The notes under the pieces are model-generated. The model did not search any database, was not told where the DNA came from, and saw nothing but the letters and a program-made list of their open reading frames with translations. A DNA stretch of 64,000 nt from Bacillus shivajii (GTDB taxonomy: Bacteria > Bacillota > Bacilli > Bacillales > Salisediminibacteriaceae), in the NCBI RefSeq assembly GCF_020519665.1, contig NZ_CP084703.1:3658001-3722000 (forward strand). The letters are read 5' to 3'. Shown here piece by piece: positions 1 to 10,374 of the stretch; the first letter of the stretch is position 1; the number at the start of each line of letters is the position of its first letter. The position numbers were made by a program, and so were the translations under genes.

Positions 1-1387
<1,387 letters not shown>

Positions 1388-1416
1388 CTAAAGTACCTCC
1401 TGTAAAAAACAATGAT

Positions 1417-2604
1417 TTATTCCTGATCGTTTAGAGCCACAACACCTGGAAGATCTTTTCCTTCCATAAATTCTAAGGAAGCGCCTCCACCTGTTGAGAT
1501 GTGATCCATATTTTCTGCAAATCCGAATTTTTCAACAGCAGCTGCAGAATCACCGCCACCAATAACAGTATAAGTATCTTGTGCATCTGCTAGAGCACTT
1601 GCAACAGACTTCGTACCTGTTGCAAACTTTTCTAATTCAAATACCCCCATTGGGCCATTCCAAATCACAAGTTTTGAATTTAAGATAACGTCACGGAATG
1701 CATCAATTGTTCTTGGTCCAATATCAAGTGCTTCCCAGTCAGATGGAATGCTGTCAATATCAACAACTTGTGTATTTGCATGTTCGCCAAAATCGTCTGC
1801 AACTGTGGCATCAACTGGCATATAAAAATTAACACCTTTGTCTTTTGCTTTTTGCATAAATTGTTTGGCAAGATCAATTTTATCTTCTTCTAAAAGTGAT
1901 TTCCCGATTTCATGACCTTGTGCTTTAACAAACGTATAAGCTAATCCGCCACCGATAATTAAGTTATCTACTTTGTCTAACAAGTTATCGATCACGCCAA
2001 TTTTATCCTTAACTTTTGCTCCACCGATAATCGCGGTAAATGGTCGTTCTGGATTTAAAAGGGCTTTTCCTAATACTTCAAGCTCTTTTTCCATGAGTAA
2101 ACCCGCTACGGCTGGCAAGTGGTGTGCGATTCCTTCTGTTGAAGCATGAGCACGGTGTGCCGCTCCAAACGCATCATTCACATAAACATCAGCAAGCTCA
2201 GCAAAATTTGTAGCTAAGTCTGAGTCATTTTTTTCTTCTCCAGCTTCAAAACGGACGTTTTCTAATAACACAACGCCGCCTTCTTCGAGCTGCTCAATTG
2301 CTTGCTTCGGTTCATCACCAAAAACTTCGTCCGTTTTGATGACTTCCTTGCCAAGAAGATCACTAAGACGTTTTGCGACAGGGTCTAAACGGAGTTCCTC
2401 AACAACTTCCCCTTTCGGACGTCCTAAATGGCTCGCTAAAATAACCTTCCCACCATTTTCCGTCAAATGCTGAATCGTCGGAAGGGCTGCGCGAATTCTT
2501 GTGTCATCAGTGACTTCTCCATTTTTCATCGGAACATTGAAGTCAACACGGCAAAAAACACGCTTACCTTTTACATCAATATTGCGGACTGACATTTTGT
2601 TCAT
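1417..2604 (-). CDS. pgk: Phosphoglycerate kinase
   Basis: Makes ATP and 3-phosphoglycerate from 1,3-bisphosphoglycerate and ADP. The 395-residue protein is full length, with the N-terminal RVDFNVPM substrate motif, SHLGRPKG, the hinge and nucleotide-binding segments [12 protein letters not shown] and NGPMGVFE, and the C-terminal [13 protein letters not shown]. An AGGAGG 10 nt upstream favours the ATG at 2604 over the internal ATG three codons later. It is 307 nt from gap, by far the largest gap in this operon; the spacer contains a long hairpin and a G9 run. That fits separate control of gap and the downstream genes, as reported in B. subtilis. Confidence 0.97.
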   Translation of the reverse strand: MNKMSVRNIDVKGKRVFCRVDFNVPMKNGEVTDDTRIRAALPTIQHLTENGGKVILASHLGRPKGEVVEELRLDPVAKRLSDLLGKEVIKTDEVFGDEPKQAIEQLEEGGVVLLENVRFEAGEEKNDSDLATNFAELADVYVNDAFGAAHRAHASTEGIAHHLPAVAGLLMEKELEVLGKALLNPERPFTAIIGGAKVKDKIGVIDNLLDKVDNLIIGGGLAYTFVKAQGHEIGKSLLEEDKIDLAKQFMQKAKDKGVNFYMPVDATVADDFGEHANTQVVDIDSIPSDWEALDIGPRTIDAFRDVILNSKLVIWNGPMGVFELEKFATGTKSVASALADAQDTYTVIGGGDSAAAVEKFGFAENMDHISTGGGASLEFMEGKDLPGVVALNDQE

Positions 2605-2911
2605 CCCGGAATGCCTCCTTAAATTATTAAATACAAGGGAATTAGCCTCTATGAATGGTATGTAAAGAAGCTCGACTTTTTGTTAGTCTGCCTCCAGTTC
2701 ACAATCATATGACATAATTGTTAGGATATCACATTCAAAGCTCAATTTTCCCTTTTTACAGAGTGAACCATGGAAAGTTGAAAATAAAGATGAAAGAGGA
2801 GAACAGGATTACATCTGCCTCCCCCCCCCTTTTATAATGAAGATCAAAAAGAACGATTAGGTAGCTTTTTGATCTTCATTGTGTTACATGTTTGTTTTAC
2901 GTTCGAGGATA
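2605..2911 (-). other. gap-pgk intergenic spacer with hairpin and G9 tract
   Basis: A 16-bp perfect inverted repeat (arms 2836-2851 and 2865-2880, loop of 13 nt) lies about 30 nt after the gap stop. On the minus strand it is followed by ATAAAAG and nine Gs (complement of 2821-2829), not by a T-run, so it is not a textbook terminator. It could be an mRNA 3' stabiliser, an attenuator or a processing element between gap and pgk. No gene was seen in the spacer. Confidence 0.5.
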
Positions 2912-3919
2912 TTATAGTCCTTGCTTAGCAATGTATTCAACAAGGTCAACAACACGGTGAGAGTAACCAGCTTCGTTATCGTACCAAGAAATTACTTTTA
3001 CCATGTTTCCTTCCATAACCATTGTAGAAAGTGAATCAATTGTTGAAGAAGATGGGTTTCCGTTATAGTCACCAGATACTAATGGCTCTTCGCTGTAAGC
3101 TAGTACACCGTTAAGCTCTCCTTCAGCTGCTTCTTTAAATGCTGCATTTACTTCGTCTGCTGTTACATCTTTGTCTAACTCAGCAACAAGGTCAACTAGA
3201 GAAACGTTTGGAGTTGGTACGCGCATTGCTCCACCGTTTAACTTACCTTCAAGCTCTGGAAGAACAAGTGATACCGCTTTTGCCGCACCAGTTGATGTCG
3301 GGATGATGTTCTCTGCAGCAGCACGCGCACGACGGTAATCTTTATGTGGAAGATCAAGAATTTGCTGATCGTTTGTGTAAGAGTGAACCGTTGTCATCAT
3401 ACCACGCTTAAGTCCGAACTTGTCATTTAATACTTTCGCAAATGGTGCAAGACAGTTTGTTGTACAAGAAGCGTTTGAAATAACATGGTGGCTTCCTGCA
3501 TCATACTTATCTTCGTTAACACCCATAACAATTGTGATATCTTCTTGGTTAGCTGGAGCAGAGATGATTACTTTTTTCGCACCTGCTTCAATATGTTTAG
3601 CAGCATCGTCACGCTTTGTGAAACGGCCTGTTGATTCAACAACAACTTCAACACCTAGATCGCTCCACCCTAATTGTGCTGGATCACGCTCAGCTAATAC
3701 TTTAATTTCTTTTCCATCGACAACAAGGTTTTCGCCTTGTACTTCAACCGTTGCATCAAACTTACCGTGAACAGTGTCATATTGTAATAAGTGTGCTAAC
3801 ATGTTTGCATCTGTTAAGTCGTTTACTGCAACAATATCTACCTCAGGGTTATTGATTGCTGCACGGAAAACGTTACGTCCAATACGTCCAAATCCATTAA
3901 TACCAATTTTTGTAGCCAT
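2912..3919 (-). CDS. gap: Glyceraldehyde-3-phosphate dehydrogenase, glycolytic NAD type
   Basis: Oxidises and phosphorylates glyceraldehyde-3-phosphate. The 335-residue protein has the Rossmann motif [10 protein letters not shown] at residues 7-16, the NAD-selecting acidic residue in AVNDLTD (around 32-38), the catalytic cysteine in [12 protein letters not shown] (around 152) and the catalytic histidine in TTVHSYT. The DLTD sequence matches the NAD-dependent GapA type rather than the NADP-dependent gluconeogenic GapB type. It lies 82 nt after cggR, the arrangement known from B. subtilis, where CggR represses the cggR-gapA unit. The ribosome site AAGGAGGAATT is strong, consistent with an abundant enzyme. 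Confidence 0.97.
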   Translation of the reverse strand: MATKIGINGFGRIGRNVFRAAINNPEVDIVAVNDLTDANMLAHLLQYDTVHGKFDATVEVQGENLVVDGKEIKVLAERDPAQLGWSDLGVEVVVESTGRFTKRDDAAKHIEAGAKKVIISAPANQEDITIVMGVNEDKYDAGSHHVISNASCTTNCLAPFAKVLNDKFGLKRGMMTTVHSYTNDQQILDLPHKDYRRARAAAENIIPTSTGAAKAVSLVLPELEGKLNGGAMRVPTPNVSLVDLVAELDKDVTADEVNAAFKEAAEGELNGVLAYSEEPLVSGDYNGNPSSSTIDSLSTMVMEGNMVKVISWYDNEAGYSHRVVDLVEYIAKQGL

Positions 3920-4001
3920 AATAAAATTCCTCCTTAAGAATATAAAAAATCGCTAATTTATCTTTCAAAGGGAAAACCCTTGAATAGCTTAACAAGAATC
4001 C

Positions 4002-5027
4002 TTAAACTTCATTCAAAATTGCTCTTGCTGCTCCTTCATCAGTGACAAGTACGTCACTAGGACCGTGCTTCATATATGCTTTAATGGCTTTTGCCTTTGA
4101 GGCTCCTCCTGAAACAGCTATGATGTGAGGAATGTCTTGCAAATCTTTCAGCTGTAAGCCGATAGTCAAGACTTTATGTATAATATCCCCCGACTCATCA
4201 AAATAATAACCAAAGGCTTCAGCAACTGCTCTCTCTTTTTCCAGTTTTTCTATAATTCCTTCTGGAGAGTTGCGTCGCTCGGCCATCTTTTTCGCATCAC
4301 CAATCCCATGGATAACCATGTTTGCAGAACGAATCAATTCTAAAATTTGCTTAACTGATGGCTCTTCAATTAACGATTGGTAAGCATCATTACTTAATTG
4401 GTCTGGAACATGTAATAACTTATAACTGCCCATTGCTTTTCGCGCCATCGTTGCACAAATTGTATTCGCTTGGTTCTCTACTTGTTCACCAAGCCCACCA
4501 CGCGCCGGGACAAACAACGCTTGTTTTAAGTCTGTATCTGGAACCATCATTTCTGCAACAGCAGCAATCGAAGTTCCCCCTGTTACAGCGATTGTGTTAT
4601 CTGTTTCAGACAATTTCTTTTTCATAAAAGAAACACAAGCTCTTCCCATTTCTTTTTTTACCCATGTGAATTCATCACTATTACCAGGGACGATGATCAC
4701 TTCTTTTAATCCGAGAGTGTTTTGAAGCTTTTCTTCCATCGAACGGATGTCGAAAACTTCTTTCATTACCTCTTCTAATTGAACTAGAAGGTTTTTCCCT
4801 TCTTCTGTTAACGTCATTCCTGCTGTGGAAAAATTGACAAGGCCTTGTTCCTTTAGAAATGTCACTTCTGTTCGAAGTGTTCTTTCTGACATTTCAATAC
4901 TATTCGCTAACGCTCGCCTTCCAATTGGTTCCATTAGCCTGATGAATCGCAATACTCGAAACCTCATACCTAAAACATCGAGTAAATCGGGTAAAAGTTT
5001 TTTTTGGATTTCTAATAACATGTTCAT
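4002..5027 (-). CDS. cggR: Central glycolytic genes repressor CggR
   Basis: SorC/DeoR-type repressor that senses fructose-1,6-bisphosphate and controls the gap operon. The product has 341 residues. A helix-turn-helix lies around residues 28-62 (GRRALANSIEMSERTLRTEV) and a C-terminal sugar-binding domain contains VTGGTSIAAVAEMM and AVSGGASKAKAIKAY. AAGGAG 8 nt before the ATG fixes the start. A two-repeat CggR operator is readable 38 nt upstream (5065-5100), so autoregulation is expected. It is the first gene of the glycolytic operon. Confidence 0.95.
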   Translation of the reverse strand: MNMLLEIQKKLLPDLLDVLGMRFRVLRFIRLMEPIGRRALANSIEMSERTLRTEVTFLKEQGLVNFSTAGMTLTEEGKNLLVQLEEVMKEVFDIRSMEEKLQNTLGLKEVIIVPGNSDEFTWVKKEMGRACVSFMKKKLSETDNTIAVTGGTSIAAVAEMMVPDTDLKQALFVPARGGLGEQVENQANTICATMARKAMGSYKLLHVPDQLSNDAYQSLIEEPSVKQILELIRSANMVIHGIGDAKKMAERRNSPEGIIEKLEKERAVAEAFGYYFDESGDIIHKVLTIGLQLKDLQDIPHIIAVSGGASKAKAIKAYMKHGPSDVLVTDEGAARAILNEV

Positions 5028-5064
5028 GTAAAAAGCTCCTTTTTGCCGCTCGTTTATCGAGTGG

Positions 5065-5100
5065 GTTACTTTTCGTCCCTCGTAGACTTATTGTGTCCCA
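5065..5100 (-). promoter_or_regulatory. CggR operator
   Basis: On the minus strand two direct half-site pairs fit the known pattern GGGAC-N6-TGTC-N4-CGGGAC-N6-TGTC: GGGAC-ACAATA-AGTC-TACG-AGGGAC-GAAAAG-TAAC. The spacing is exact, with small deviations in the second halves. It lies about 65-100 nt downstream of the predicted transcription start, consistent with the transcriptional roadblock mode described for B. subtilis CggR. Confidence 0.75.
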
Positions 5101-5108
5101 CCTAAACG

Positions 5109-5190
5109 AAAAAAAAGACCATTTCTCTTTTTGCAACAATTTGGAAAAGGTTCGAGTCCTTTCAACTCTTATTGTAGCAAGGAAATGGTC
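5109..5190 (-). terminator. Rho-independent terminator after the rpoN-glutaredoxin operon
   Basis: A long hairpin begins 16 nt after the stop at 5206. Outer arms GACCATTTC and GAAATGGTC (5182-5190 and 5117-5125) are followed by a second stem segment, TTGC-ACAAT against ATTGT-GCAA, then by eight Ts (5109-5116). The cggR promoter overlaps it. Confidence 0.75.
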
Positions 5191-5199
5191 AGCAGGCAA
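5171..5199 (-). promoter_or_regulatory. Probable sigma-A promoter of cggR
   Basis: -35 TTGCCT (5194-5199), a 17-nt spacer and -10 TACAAT (5171-5176) preceded by TGC (extended -10). The -10 element lies inside the stem of the terminator for the upstream rpoN-glutaredoxin unit. Transcripts starting here lack the 5' arm of that hairpin and should escape termination. Confidence 0.6.
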
Positions 5200-5205
5200 C
5201 TGCTA

Positions 5206-5454
5206 TTAACAAAATATTTTTTTTAGCTTCTCTTCAAGAGTATAGTAAGAAATAATTCCTTCATCTAATACTTCACCAGAATCACTTTCCAGAACCGGGA
5301 TACGAATTTGATAAGTTTCTAACCACTTATCATTTTTATAAATGTCTCGCATCTCAATGTCAAATCGGTAATCTCGCTGAAGCTCTTTCACAACCGCCAA
5401 GCCTTTTATGCAAAGAGGGCAATCCTCTTTCGTGTAAAAATAATAAGTCGGCAT
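5206..5454 (-). CDS. Glutaredoxin-like thioredoxin-fold protein
   Basis: A small (82-residue) protein of the glutaredoxin-like YbbN/DUF836 group. It has a CPLC redox motif near residue 12 (YTKEDCPLCIKG) and the cis-proline region IRIPVLES of the thioredoxin fold. The specific substrate is unknown. The start is placed at MPTYYFY because AAAGGAG lies 8 nt upstream of that ATG and overlaps the rpoN stop, so translation is probably coupled to rpoN. A strong terminator follows. A thiol reductase role is inferred from the fold only. Confidence 0.85.
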   Translation of the reverse strand: MPTYYFYTKEDCPLCIKGLAVVKELQRDYRFDIEMRDIYKNDKWLETYQIRIPVLESDSGEVLDEGIISYYTLEEKLKKIFC

Positions 5455-5467
5455 CTTAATAGCTCCT

Positions 5468-6823
5468 TTAATCAAAACGTTTCCTTTGAGAAGATGATGG
5501 AATATGCATTTCTTCTCGATATTTTGCTACCGTCCGTCTCGAAACATGAATTCCATGATCCTCTTTCAGCTCATTTGCTAATTTTTGATCAGAAAGAGGC
5601 TTTTTCTTATTTTCTGCATCAACCATTTTTTTCAAAAATATTTTTACTTTCTCTGAAGATGCAGATTCTTCCGTTCCTTTTCCGACAGAGGACGTAAAGA
5701 AATATTTCAACTCATATAACCCTTTGGGGGTTTGCACATATTTGTTCGTCGTCGCTCTCGAAACAGTCGATTCGTGAACGTCGACTTCTTCAGCAATCTC
5801 CTTTAATGTTAACGGTTTCAAATGAGATGGGCCATACTCAAGAAATTCATATTGGTGACGTGCAATGGCTTCAGTTACTTTCTTTAATGTTTCTTGTCTT
5901 TGTTGAATACTTTTTATAATCCATTGAAATTGTTCATACTTTTGTTTGACGTATTGTTCAATTTCACTACCTTGCTCATTTAACAAAGATTCATATTTCT
6001 TATTCATAAGTAATTTCGGTAACTGCTGTTCATTTAAAACGACGATATATTGTCCTTGCACTTTTTTCAACGTTATATCAGGAACAACATACTTTGCTGG
6101 TTCTGTATGAAAAAGCGCTCCAGGCTTTGGATTCAACGTTTGGATATAATCAGCTACAAGTTGTATATCTTCGGTTTGAACCTCTAGTTCTTGGGCGATT
6201 TTTTTATATTGTTTTTTGGCTAATTCATCAAGATAACGATCGACAATGACTTCCGCTAACTCGTCACGAGTTTCCATTTGTCTAAGCTGGATGAGTAAAC
6301 ATTCCTTTAATGATGACGCTCCAATCCCATGCGGTTCAAAGCTTTGTAGTACTTGAATCGCTTCATCTACAAGTTCTATTGGTTCATCCATTTCACGCGC
6401 CATTTCTTCATACGTCTGGGTTAAATACCCGTTTTCATCGACACTTAATGCTAAATAAGTGACAATCCTCTTCATTTGCTCTTCTAAATGCAAGTAGCGA
6501 ACTTGATTTAATAAGTAATCTTGCAGTCCTTCTTGTTGATCACTAATATGATCCAGTGGTGAATACTCATCATCATCATCGTCCTGATTACGGTGGGTGC
6601 TTCCATAGGAAGTTAAGGATGATGAGTCAAGTTGTTGCCGCTGAATGTCTTCATGAGCCTCATGATCTTTCAGCTCAATCAACGGATTTTCAAGCTGCTG
6701 CTCATGCAAATATTCACGTAAGTCGAGAACAGAATATTGTAAAATTGTTATTGCCTGACGTAATTCATTCGTCATGACCAGCTTCATTGATTGTTTCTGA
6801 AACAATCCAAAATCCATATTCAT
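5468..6823 (-). CDS. rpoN: RNA polymerase sigma-54 factor (SigL)
   Basis: Alternative sigma factor that recognises -24/-12 promoters and needs AAA+ activators. The 451-residue product has a Q/L-rich activator-responsive region I (QKQSMKLVMTNELRQAITILQ), a core-binding middle region, a helix-turn-helix (HESTVSRATTNKYVQT) and the C-terminal RpoN box around SRRTVAKYREEMHIPSS. AGGGAGG 8 nt upstream selects the ATG at 6823 over an in-frame ATG ten codons earlier. The downstream glutaredoxin-like gene starts 14 nt after the stop. Confidence 0.95.
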   Translation of the reverse strand: MNMDFGLFQKQSMKLVMTNELRQAITILQYSVLDLREYLHEQQLENPLIELKDHEAHEDIQRQQLDSSSLTSYGSTHRNQDDDDDEYSPLDHISDQQEGLQDYLLNQVRYLHLEEQMKRIVTYLALSVDENGYLTQTYEEMAREMDEPIELVDEAIQVLQSFEPHGIGASSLKECLLIQLRQMETRDELAEVIVDRYLDELAKKQYKKIAQELEVQTEDIQLVADYIQTLNPKPGALFHTEPAKYVVPDITLKKVQGQYIVVLNEQQLPKLLMNKKYESLLNEQGSEIEQYVKQKYEQFQWIIKSIQQRQETLKKVTEAIARHQYEFLEYGPSHLKPLTLKEIAEEVDVHESTVSRATTNKYVQTPKGLYELKYFFTSSVGKGTEESASSEKVKIFLKKMVDAENKKKPLSDQKLANELKEDHGIHVSRRTVAKYREEMHIPSSSQRKRFD

Positions 6824-6954
6824 AAGGCCTTCCTCCCTAAGTCTATTATACATGATAACGTCCGACCTTTGTGCCTTTCATAGAAAAGAATACGAATGGA
6901 ATCTTTTGTGAACTCGTTTTTGATTTTGGTTATTTTCACTCGCTTGGTCGTGCT

Positions 6955-7054
6955 GCGGCAAAGAAGACACCGTGAATGCGAACGAAGTGATGCATGAACG
7001 GATGTCGCACTTGTACCTAGAGGTGTAAGCGTCCGCCGTTAGCGAACACAAGTA
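6955..7054 (+). repeat. Interspersed ~75-bp repeat, copy 1 (5' half)
   Basis: Shares AAGAAGACACCGTGAA, then GATGTCGCACTTG and CCTAGAGGTG, with the copies at 15.1 kb, 29.2 kb and 63.9 kb. After AGGTGTAAGCG it diverges from the other copies, so this one looks truncated. Confidence 0.7.
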
Positions 7055-7241
7055 AAAAAACAACAATGTTTACGAAAACAAGGCAGCTTCTTTGACACTC
7101 ATAACAATAACACTTCCGTTATTACTTCTATGTCATTGATTCATGAAATTTTCTTTATTATACAAATGAATAGTTTGAAAAGGAGGATTTTCGGATATGA
7201 TGGAGTATGTTATGTATATAACTTTTTTTAGAGGTAAATCA

Positions 7242-7272
7242 TTTGACCTTTATTGACCTTTTTGGTTATCAT
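7242..7272 (+). promoter_or_regulatory. CtsR operator overlapping the clpP promoter
   Basis: TTTGACC-TTT-ATTGACC (7242-7258) is the inverse of the CtsR heptad tandem repeat GGTCAAA-N3-GGTCAAA, with one mismatch. A TTGACC (7243-7248) and TATCAT (7267-7272) separated by 18 nt form a plausible sigma-A promoter under it. A second TATAAT lies at 7289-7294. Heat-shock control of clpP is expected. Confidence 0.75.
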
Positions 7273-7387
7273 AAAGGTGTACCATCAATATAATAAAGTG
7301 TTGTTCAAAAAGGGGTCAATTGACGAATATTTTTGAACATCCTCTTTAAAATCACATCCTGTAAGATAAATAAAGGAGGAGTATAGA

Positions 7388-7978
7388 ATGAATTTAGTAC
7401 CTACAGTTATTGAACAAACAAACCGCGGGGAACGTGCATATGATATTTATTCACGCTTACTTAAAGACCGCATTATTATGCTAGGAACGCCGATTGATGA
7501 TAATGTTTCAAATTCGATCGTTGCTCAGCTACTATTCTTAGCAGCCGATGATCCAGATAAGGACATCTCATTATATATTAATAGTCCTGGAGGATCAATC
7601 ACTGCAGGTATGGCCATTTATGATACGATGCAGTTTATTAAACCGAAAGTACAAACAATTTGTATCGGTATGGCTGCATCTATGGGTGCATTTTTACTTG
7701 CTGCTGGTGAGCCAGGCAAACGCTTTGCTCTTCCAAACAGTGAAGTCATGATTCACCAACCACTTGGTGGTGCACAAGGGCAAGCTTCTGATATTGAAAT
7801 TCACGCAAAGCGCATTATTGAAATGCGCGAAAAACTAAACAAAATTTTATCTGAACGCACTGGTCAATCGCTTGAAGTCATTGCACGCGACACAGATCGT
7901 GACAACTTCATGGATGCCGTAGAAGCGCAAAAGTATGGCTTAATTGATGAAGTCATGGACAAAAAGCCGAATAGCTAA
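7388..7978 (+). CDS. clpP: ATP-dependent Clp protease proteolytic subunit
   Basis: Barrel-forming serine peptidase of the ClpCP and ClpXP machines. The 196-residue product is the usual length. The catalytic serine is in [11 protein letters not shown] (around 97-98), the histidine in MIHQPLGG (around 123) and the aspartate in TDRDNFMDA (around 172). AAGGAGGAGTATAG precedes the ATG. Monocistronic, with a CtsR box upstream and a strong terminator 12 nt after the stop. Confidence 0.97.
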   Translation: MNLVPTVIEQTNRGERAYDIYSRLLKDRIIMLGTPIDDNVSNSIVAQLLFLAADDPDKDISLYINSPGGSITAGMAIYDTMQFIKPKVQTICIGMAASMGAFLLAAGEPGKRFALPNSEVMIHQPLGGAQGQASDIEIHAKRIIEMREKLNKILSERTGQSLEVIARDTDRDNFMDAVEAQKYGLIDEVMDKKPNS

Positions 7979-7989
7979 TATCCACATTG

Positions 7990-8022
7990 AAGCCCCTCTG
8001 GATTTCCAGAGGGGCTTTTTTA
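7990..8022 (+). terminator. clpP terminator
   Basis: Stem AAGCCCCTCTGG / CCAGAGGGGCTT with a 4-nt loop, followed by a run of Ts on the plus strand. Confidence 0.9.
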
Positions 8023-8083
8023 ATAACAATCATGTTATTGATCAATCAACATTTTTTTAGGATATGTCGATCGACCCTCGCTC

Positions 8084-8341
8084 TTATTCTTCAGATTCAA
8101 TGAATGATACGAGTGAATCCATAGCCGCTTCTTCATCTGTACCGTCAATCATTAATTTGATTTCTGTATTAGCACTAACCGCAAGACTCATAATCCCCAT
8201 GATACTTTTGGCGTTTATTTTTTTATCGTCTTTTTCAATAAAAATATCTGATTGGAATTTGTTTGCTTCTTGTACAAATAATGCTGCCGGCCTAGCTTGT
8301 AATCCTGTTTTCCTTTTTACTACAACTTGTTTTTCCACCAT
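8084..8341 (-). CDS. crh: Catabolite repression HPr-like protein Crh
   Basis: HPr paralogue that acts as a CcpA cofactor once phosphorylated on Ser46 by HPr kinase, but cannot carry phosphate in the PTS. The 85-residue sequence has glutamine at position 15 (KTGLQARPA), where HPr has the catalytic histidine, and Ser46 in NAKSIMGIMSL, which together identify Crh. It is the last gene of the Nudix-rapZ-yvcK-whiA-crh cluster as in B. subtilis. Its kinase HprK is also encoded in this window. A cre-like site lies just upstream. Confidence 0.95.
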   Translation of the reverse strand: MVEKQVVVKRKTGLQARPAALFVQEANKFQSDIFIEKDDKKINAKSIMGIMSLAVSANTEIKLMIDGTDEEAAMDSLVSFIESEE

Positions 8342-8393
8342 TGTCCTTCCTCCTTATCCCATTAAAAACGAATCAAATTTTATTTGCATTTTC

Positions 8394-8409
8394 ATTCAAG
8401 CGCTTTCAT
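8394..8409 (-). promoter_or_regulatory. cre-like site upstream of crh
   Basis: ATGAAAGCGCTTGAAT on the minus strand fits the relaxed CcpA consensus WTGNAANCGNWNNCWW with one mismatch. It lies between whiA and crh, 53 nt before the crh start. No clear -35/-10 pair was found beside it, so function is uncertain. Confidence 0.35.
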
Positions 8410-8433
8410 CCCGCTTTTTTTGAGAAGCAGGAG

Positions 8434-9375
8434 TTAAACCTTCTCTCCTGCTCTTAATTTTGTAGCGAATTCATCAATTTTACGTAGTCTGTGATTGACA
8501 CCTGATTTACTTACTTTCCCGCTTTGAACCATTTCACCTAGCTCTTTTAACGTCACATCTTGGTGCTTCACTCTTAATTCCGCAATTTCTCTTAGTTTAT
8601 CAGGTAGAGTCTCTAAGCCTACTTCTTTTTGAATAAAACGGATGTTTTCTACTTGACGCATCGCTGCTCCGACCGTCTTGTTTAAGTTTGCTGTTTCACA
8701 ATTAACGAGACGATTAACCGAGTTTCTCATATCCTTCATGATCCTTACATCTTCAAATCGAAGCAATGCTTGGTGTGCGCCAATGACATTTAAAAATTCA
8801 CTAATACGTTCTCCTTCTTTTAAGTAGAGGATAAACCCTTTTTTTCTTTCTAATGTTTTCGCTTTTAAATCAAATTCATCCATTAAAGAAAGTAATGATT
8901 GAATGTGTTCCTCATAAAAAGAGAAAATTTCTAAATGGTAAGATGATGTCTCCGGGTGGTTCACTGACCCTCCTGCTAAAAACGCGCCTCTTAAATACGA
9001 ACGTTTACAGCAATCTTTCTTAATTAACTCTGATGATATTTCTCGCGTAAATGCAAATGTTGCATCTACAATACTTAAATTTTCAAGCATATACCTTGCT
9101 TCTTTTGAAACTCTTACGACATACACATTGTTCTTTTTCAATCTCATTTTTCGGCGCACAAGAAGCTCAACATGGACATCAAAGATTTTCTTAATAAGCG
9201 TATATATTCGACGGGCTATTGCAGCATTTTCTGTCTGTATATCAAGAGTGATTTGCATTTGGCGTAAAGAAATCGATCCATTCATGCGAATGAGTGCAGC
9301 TAGCTCTGCTTTCGCACAGCATGGTTTCACATCTAATTGTGTTAGTTCTTTTTTCGTCATGGAAGCAAAAGACAC
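8434..9375 (-). CDS. whiA: DNA-binding protein WhiA
   Basis: WhiA combines a LAGLIDADG-like N-terminal domain ([30 protein letters not shown]) with a C-terminal helix-turn-helix ([21 protein letters not shown]). In B. subtilis it affects cell division and chromosome segregation rather than sporulation transcription. A GTG start at 9375 (V-S-F-A-S) is chosen because GGAGG lies 8 nt upstream and other WhiA proteins begin with SFAS, giving 313 residues. It lies 54 nt after yvcK. Confidence 0.93.
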   Translation of the reverse strand: MSFASMTKKELTQLDVKPCCAKAELAALIRMNGSISLRQMQITLDIQTENAAIARRIYTLIKKIFDVHVELLVRRKMRLKKNNVYVVRVSKEARYMLENLSIVDATFAFTREISSELIKKDCCKRSYLRGAFLAGGSVNHPETSSYHLEIFSFYEEHIQSLLSLMDEFDLKAKTLERKKGFILYLKEGERISEFLNVIGAHQALLRFEDVRIMKDMRNSVNRLVNCETANLNKTVGAAMRQVENIRFIQKEVGLETLPDKLREIAELRVKHQDVTLKELGEMVQSGKVSKSGVNHRLRKIDEFATKLRAGEKV

Positions 9376-9429
9376 CTGTCTCACCTCCAACTTTCTTAAA
9401 CATTTTTTTACAGATAGATATCTATAAGT

Positions 9430-10374
9430 TTATAACATTGATACTAATCGTTGCGATAACTTCAATGCATCATGACGTAATAATTGATTTTCATAATATA
9501 GCAAGTCATCACCGATGATGTCTAGTCCCATATTCTTTAATCTACTTTCATCCACTTCGACTTCTGTTGCCCCTTCTTCTGCGTAACGCTGCGCATATGA
9601 AAATGGGATCTTCTGTGTATTCACTAAAATAGCGTTTAATAAGTCTCCGCCGACGTGATCATAAATCGCTTGAATATGATCGCCAGCAGAATAATGATCT
9701 GTTTCTCCGGGTTGTGTCATGACGTTACAAATATAAACTTTCCACGCCTTCGAATTCCGAATCGCTTCTGTCATCTCTGGTACTAGCAAGTTTGGAATAA
9801 TGCTTGTATATAAACTACCAGGGCCAAATACAAGGAGGTCTGCTTCCTCGATTGCAAGTAGCGACTCTTGCAACGGTTCCGGGTGTGAAGGTTCAAGAAA
9901 AACACGTTTAATCTTCTTTCCAGAAAGAGGGATTTGGGACTCACCTTCAATATATGTCCCGTCTTCAAACTCTGCATGAAGAACAATCTCTTCGTTCGCT
10001 GCCGGCAGAACCTTCCCTTTTACATTTAATACTTTACTTAGCTCTTGCACTCCACGAGAAAAGTCACCTGTAATAGAGGTCATTCCTGCCAATAGTAAAT
10101 TACCTAATGAGTGTCCACTTAACCCGTTCCCATTTTGAAAACGGTGCTGGAATAACTCCTCTACTAGCGGCTCAACTTCAGATAATGCGATTAAGACATT
10201 CCGCACATCCCCAGGTGGTGGGATTCTTAATTCTTTTCTTAATCGCCCAGAGCTTCCACCGTCATCTGCAACGGTCACAATTGCTGTAATATCAACAGGA
10301 AATGTTTTTAATCCTCGTAGTAAAACAGAGAGCCCCGTTCCTCCCCCTATAACAACGACGTTGGCTTTCTTCAA
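9430..10374 (-). CDS. yvcK: YvcK family gluconeogenesis factor
   Basis: CofD-like protein that binds UDP-sugars and is needed for growth on gluconeogenic carbon and for normal cell shape in B. subtilis. The 314-residue protein has the glycine-rich [17 protein letters not shown] at residues 6-22, [12 protein letters not shown] and [14 protein letters not shown]. The TTG start overlaps the rapZ stop (TTGA), so the genes are translationally coupled. Exact biochemical activity in this family is unsettled. Confidence 0.93.
   Translation of the reverse strand: MKKANVVVIGGGTGLSVLLRGLKTFPVDITAIVTVADDGGSSGRLRKELRIPPPGDVRNVLIALSEVEPLVEELFQHRFQNGNGLSGHSLGNLLLAGMTSITGDFSRGVQELSKVLNVKGKVLPAANEEIVLHAEFEDGTYIEGESQIPLSGKKIKRVFLEPSHPEPLQESLLAIEEADLLVFGPGSLYTSIIPNLLVPEMTEAIRNSKAWKVYICNVMTQPGETDHYSAGDHIQAIYDHVGGDLLNAILVNTQKIPFSYAQRYAEEGATEVEVDESRLKNMGLDIIGDDLLYYENQLLRHDALKLSQRLVSML

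Larger units (their letters stand above)
6824..7387. other. rpoN-clpP divergent intergenic region
   Basis: 564 bases without a convincing gene. It contains one copy of the ~75-bp interspersed repeat (about 6955-7054) and, next to clpP, the CtsR operator and promoter. A 62-codon minus-strand reading frame at 6878-7066 lies across the repeat and has no ribosome site, so it is not called. Confidence 0.6.

Noticed and set aside
8426-8452. AGCAGGAG/CTCCTGCT hairpin at the end of whiA as a terminator
   Set aside because: No T-run follows on the minus strand and it lies within the coding end.
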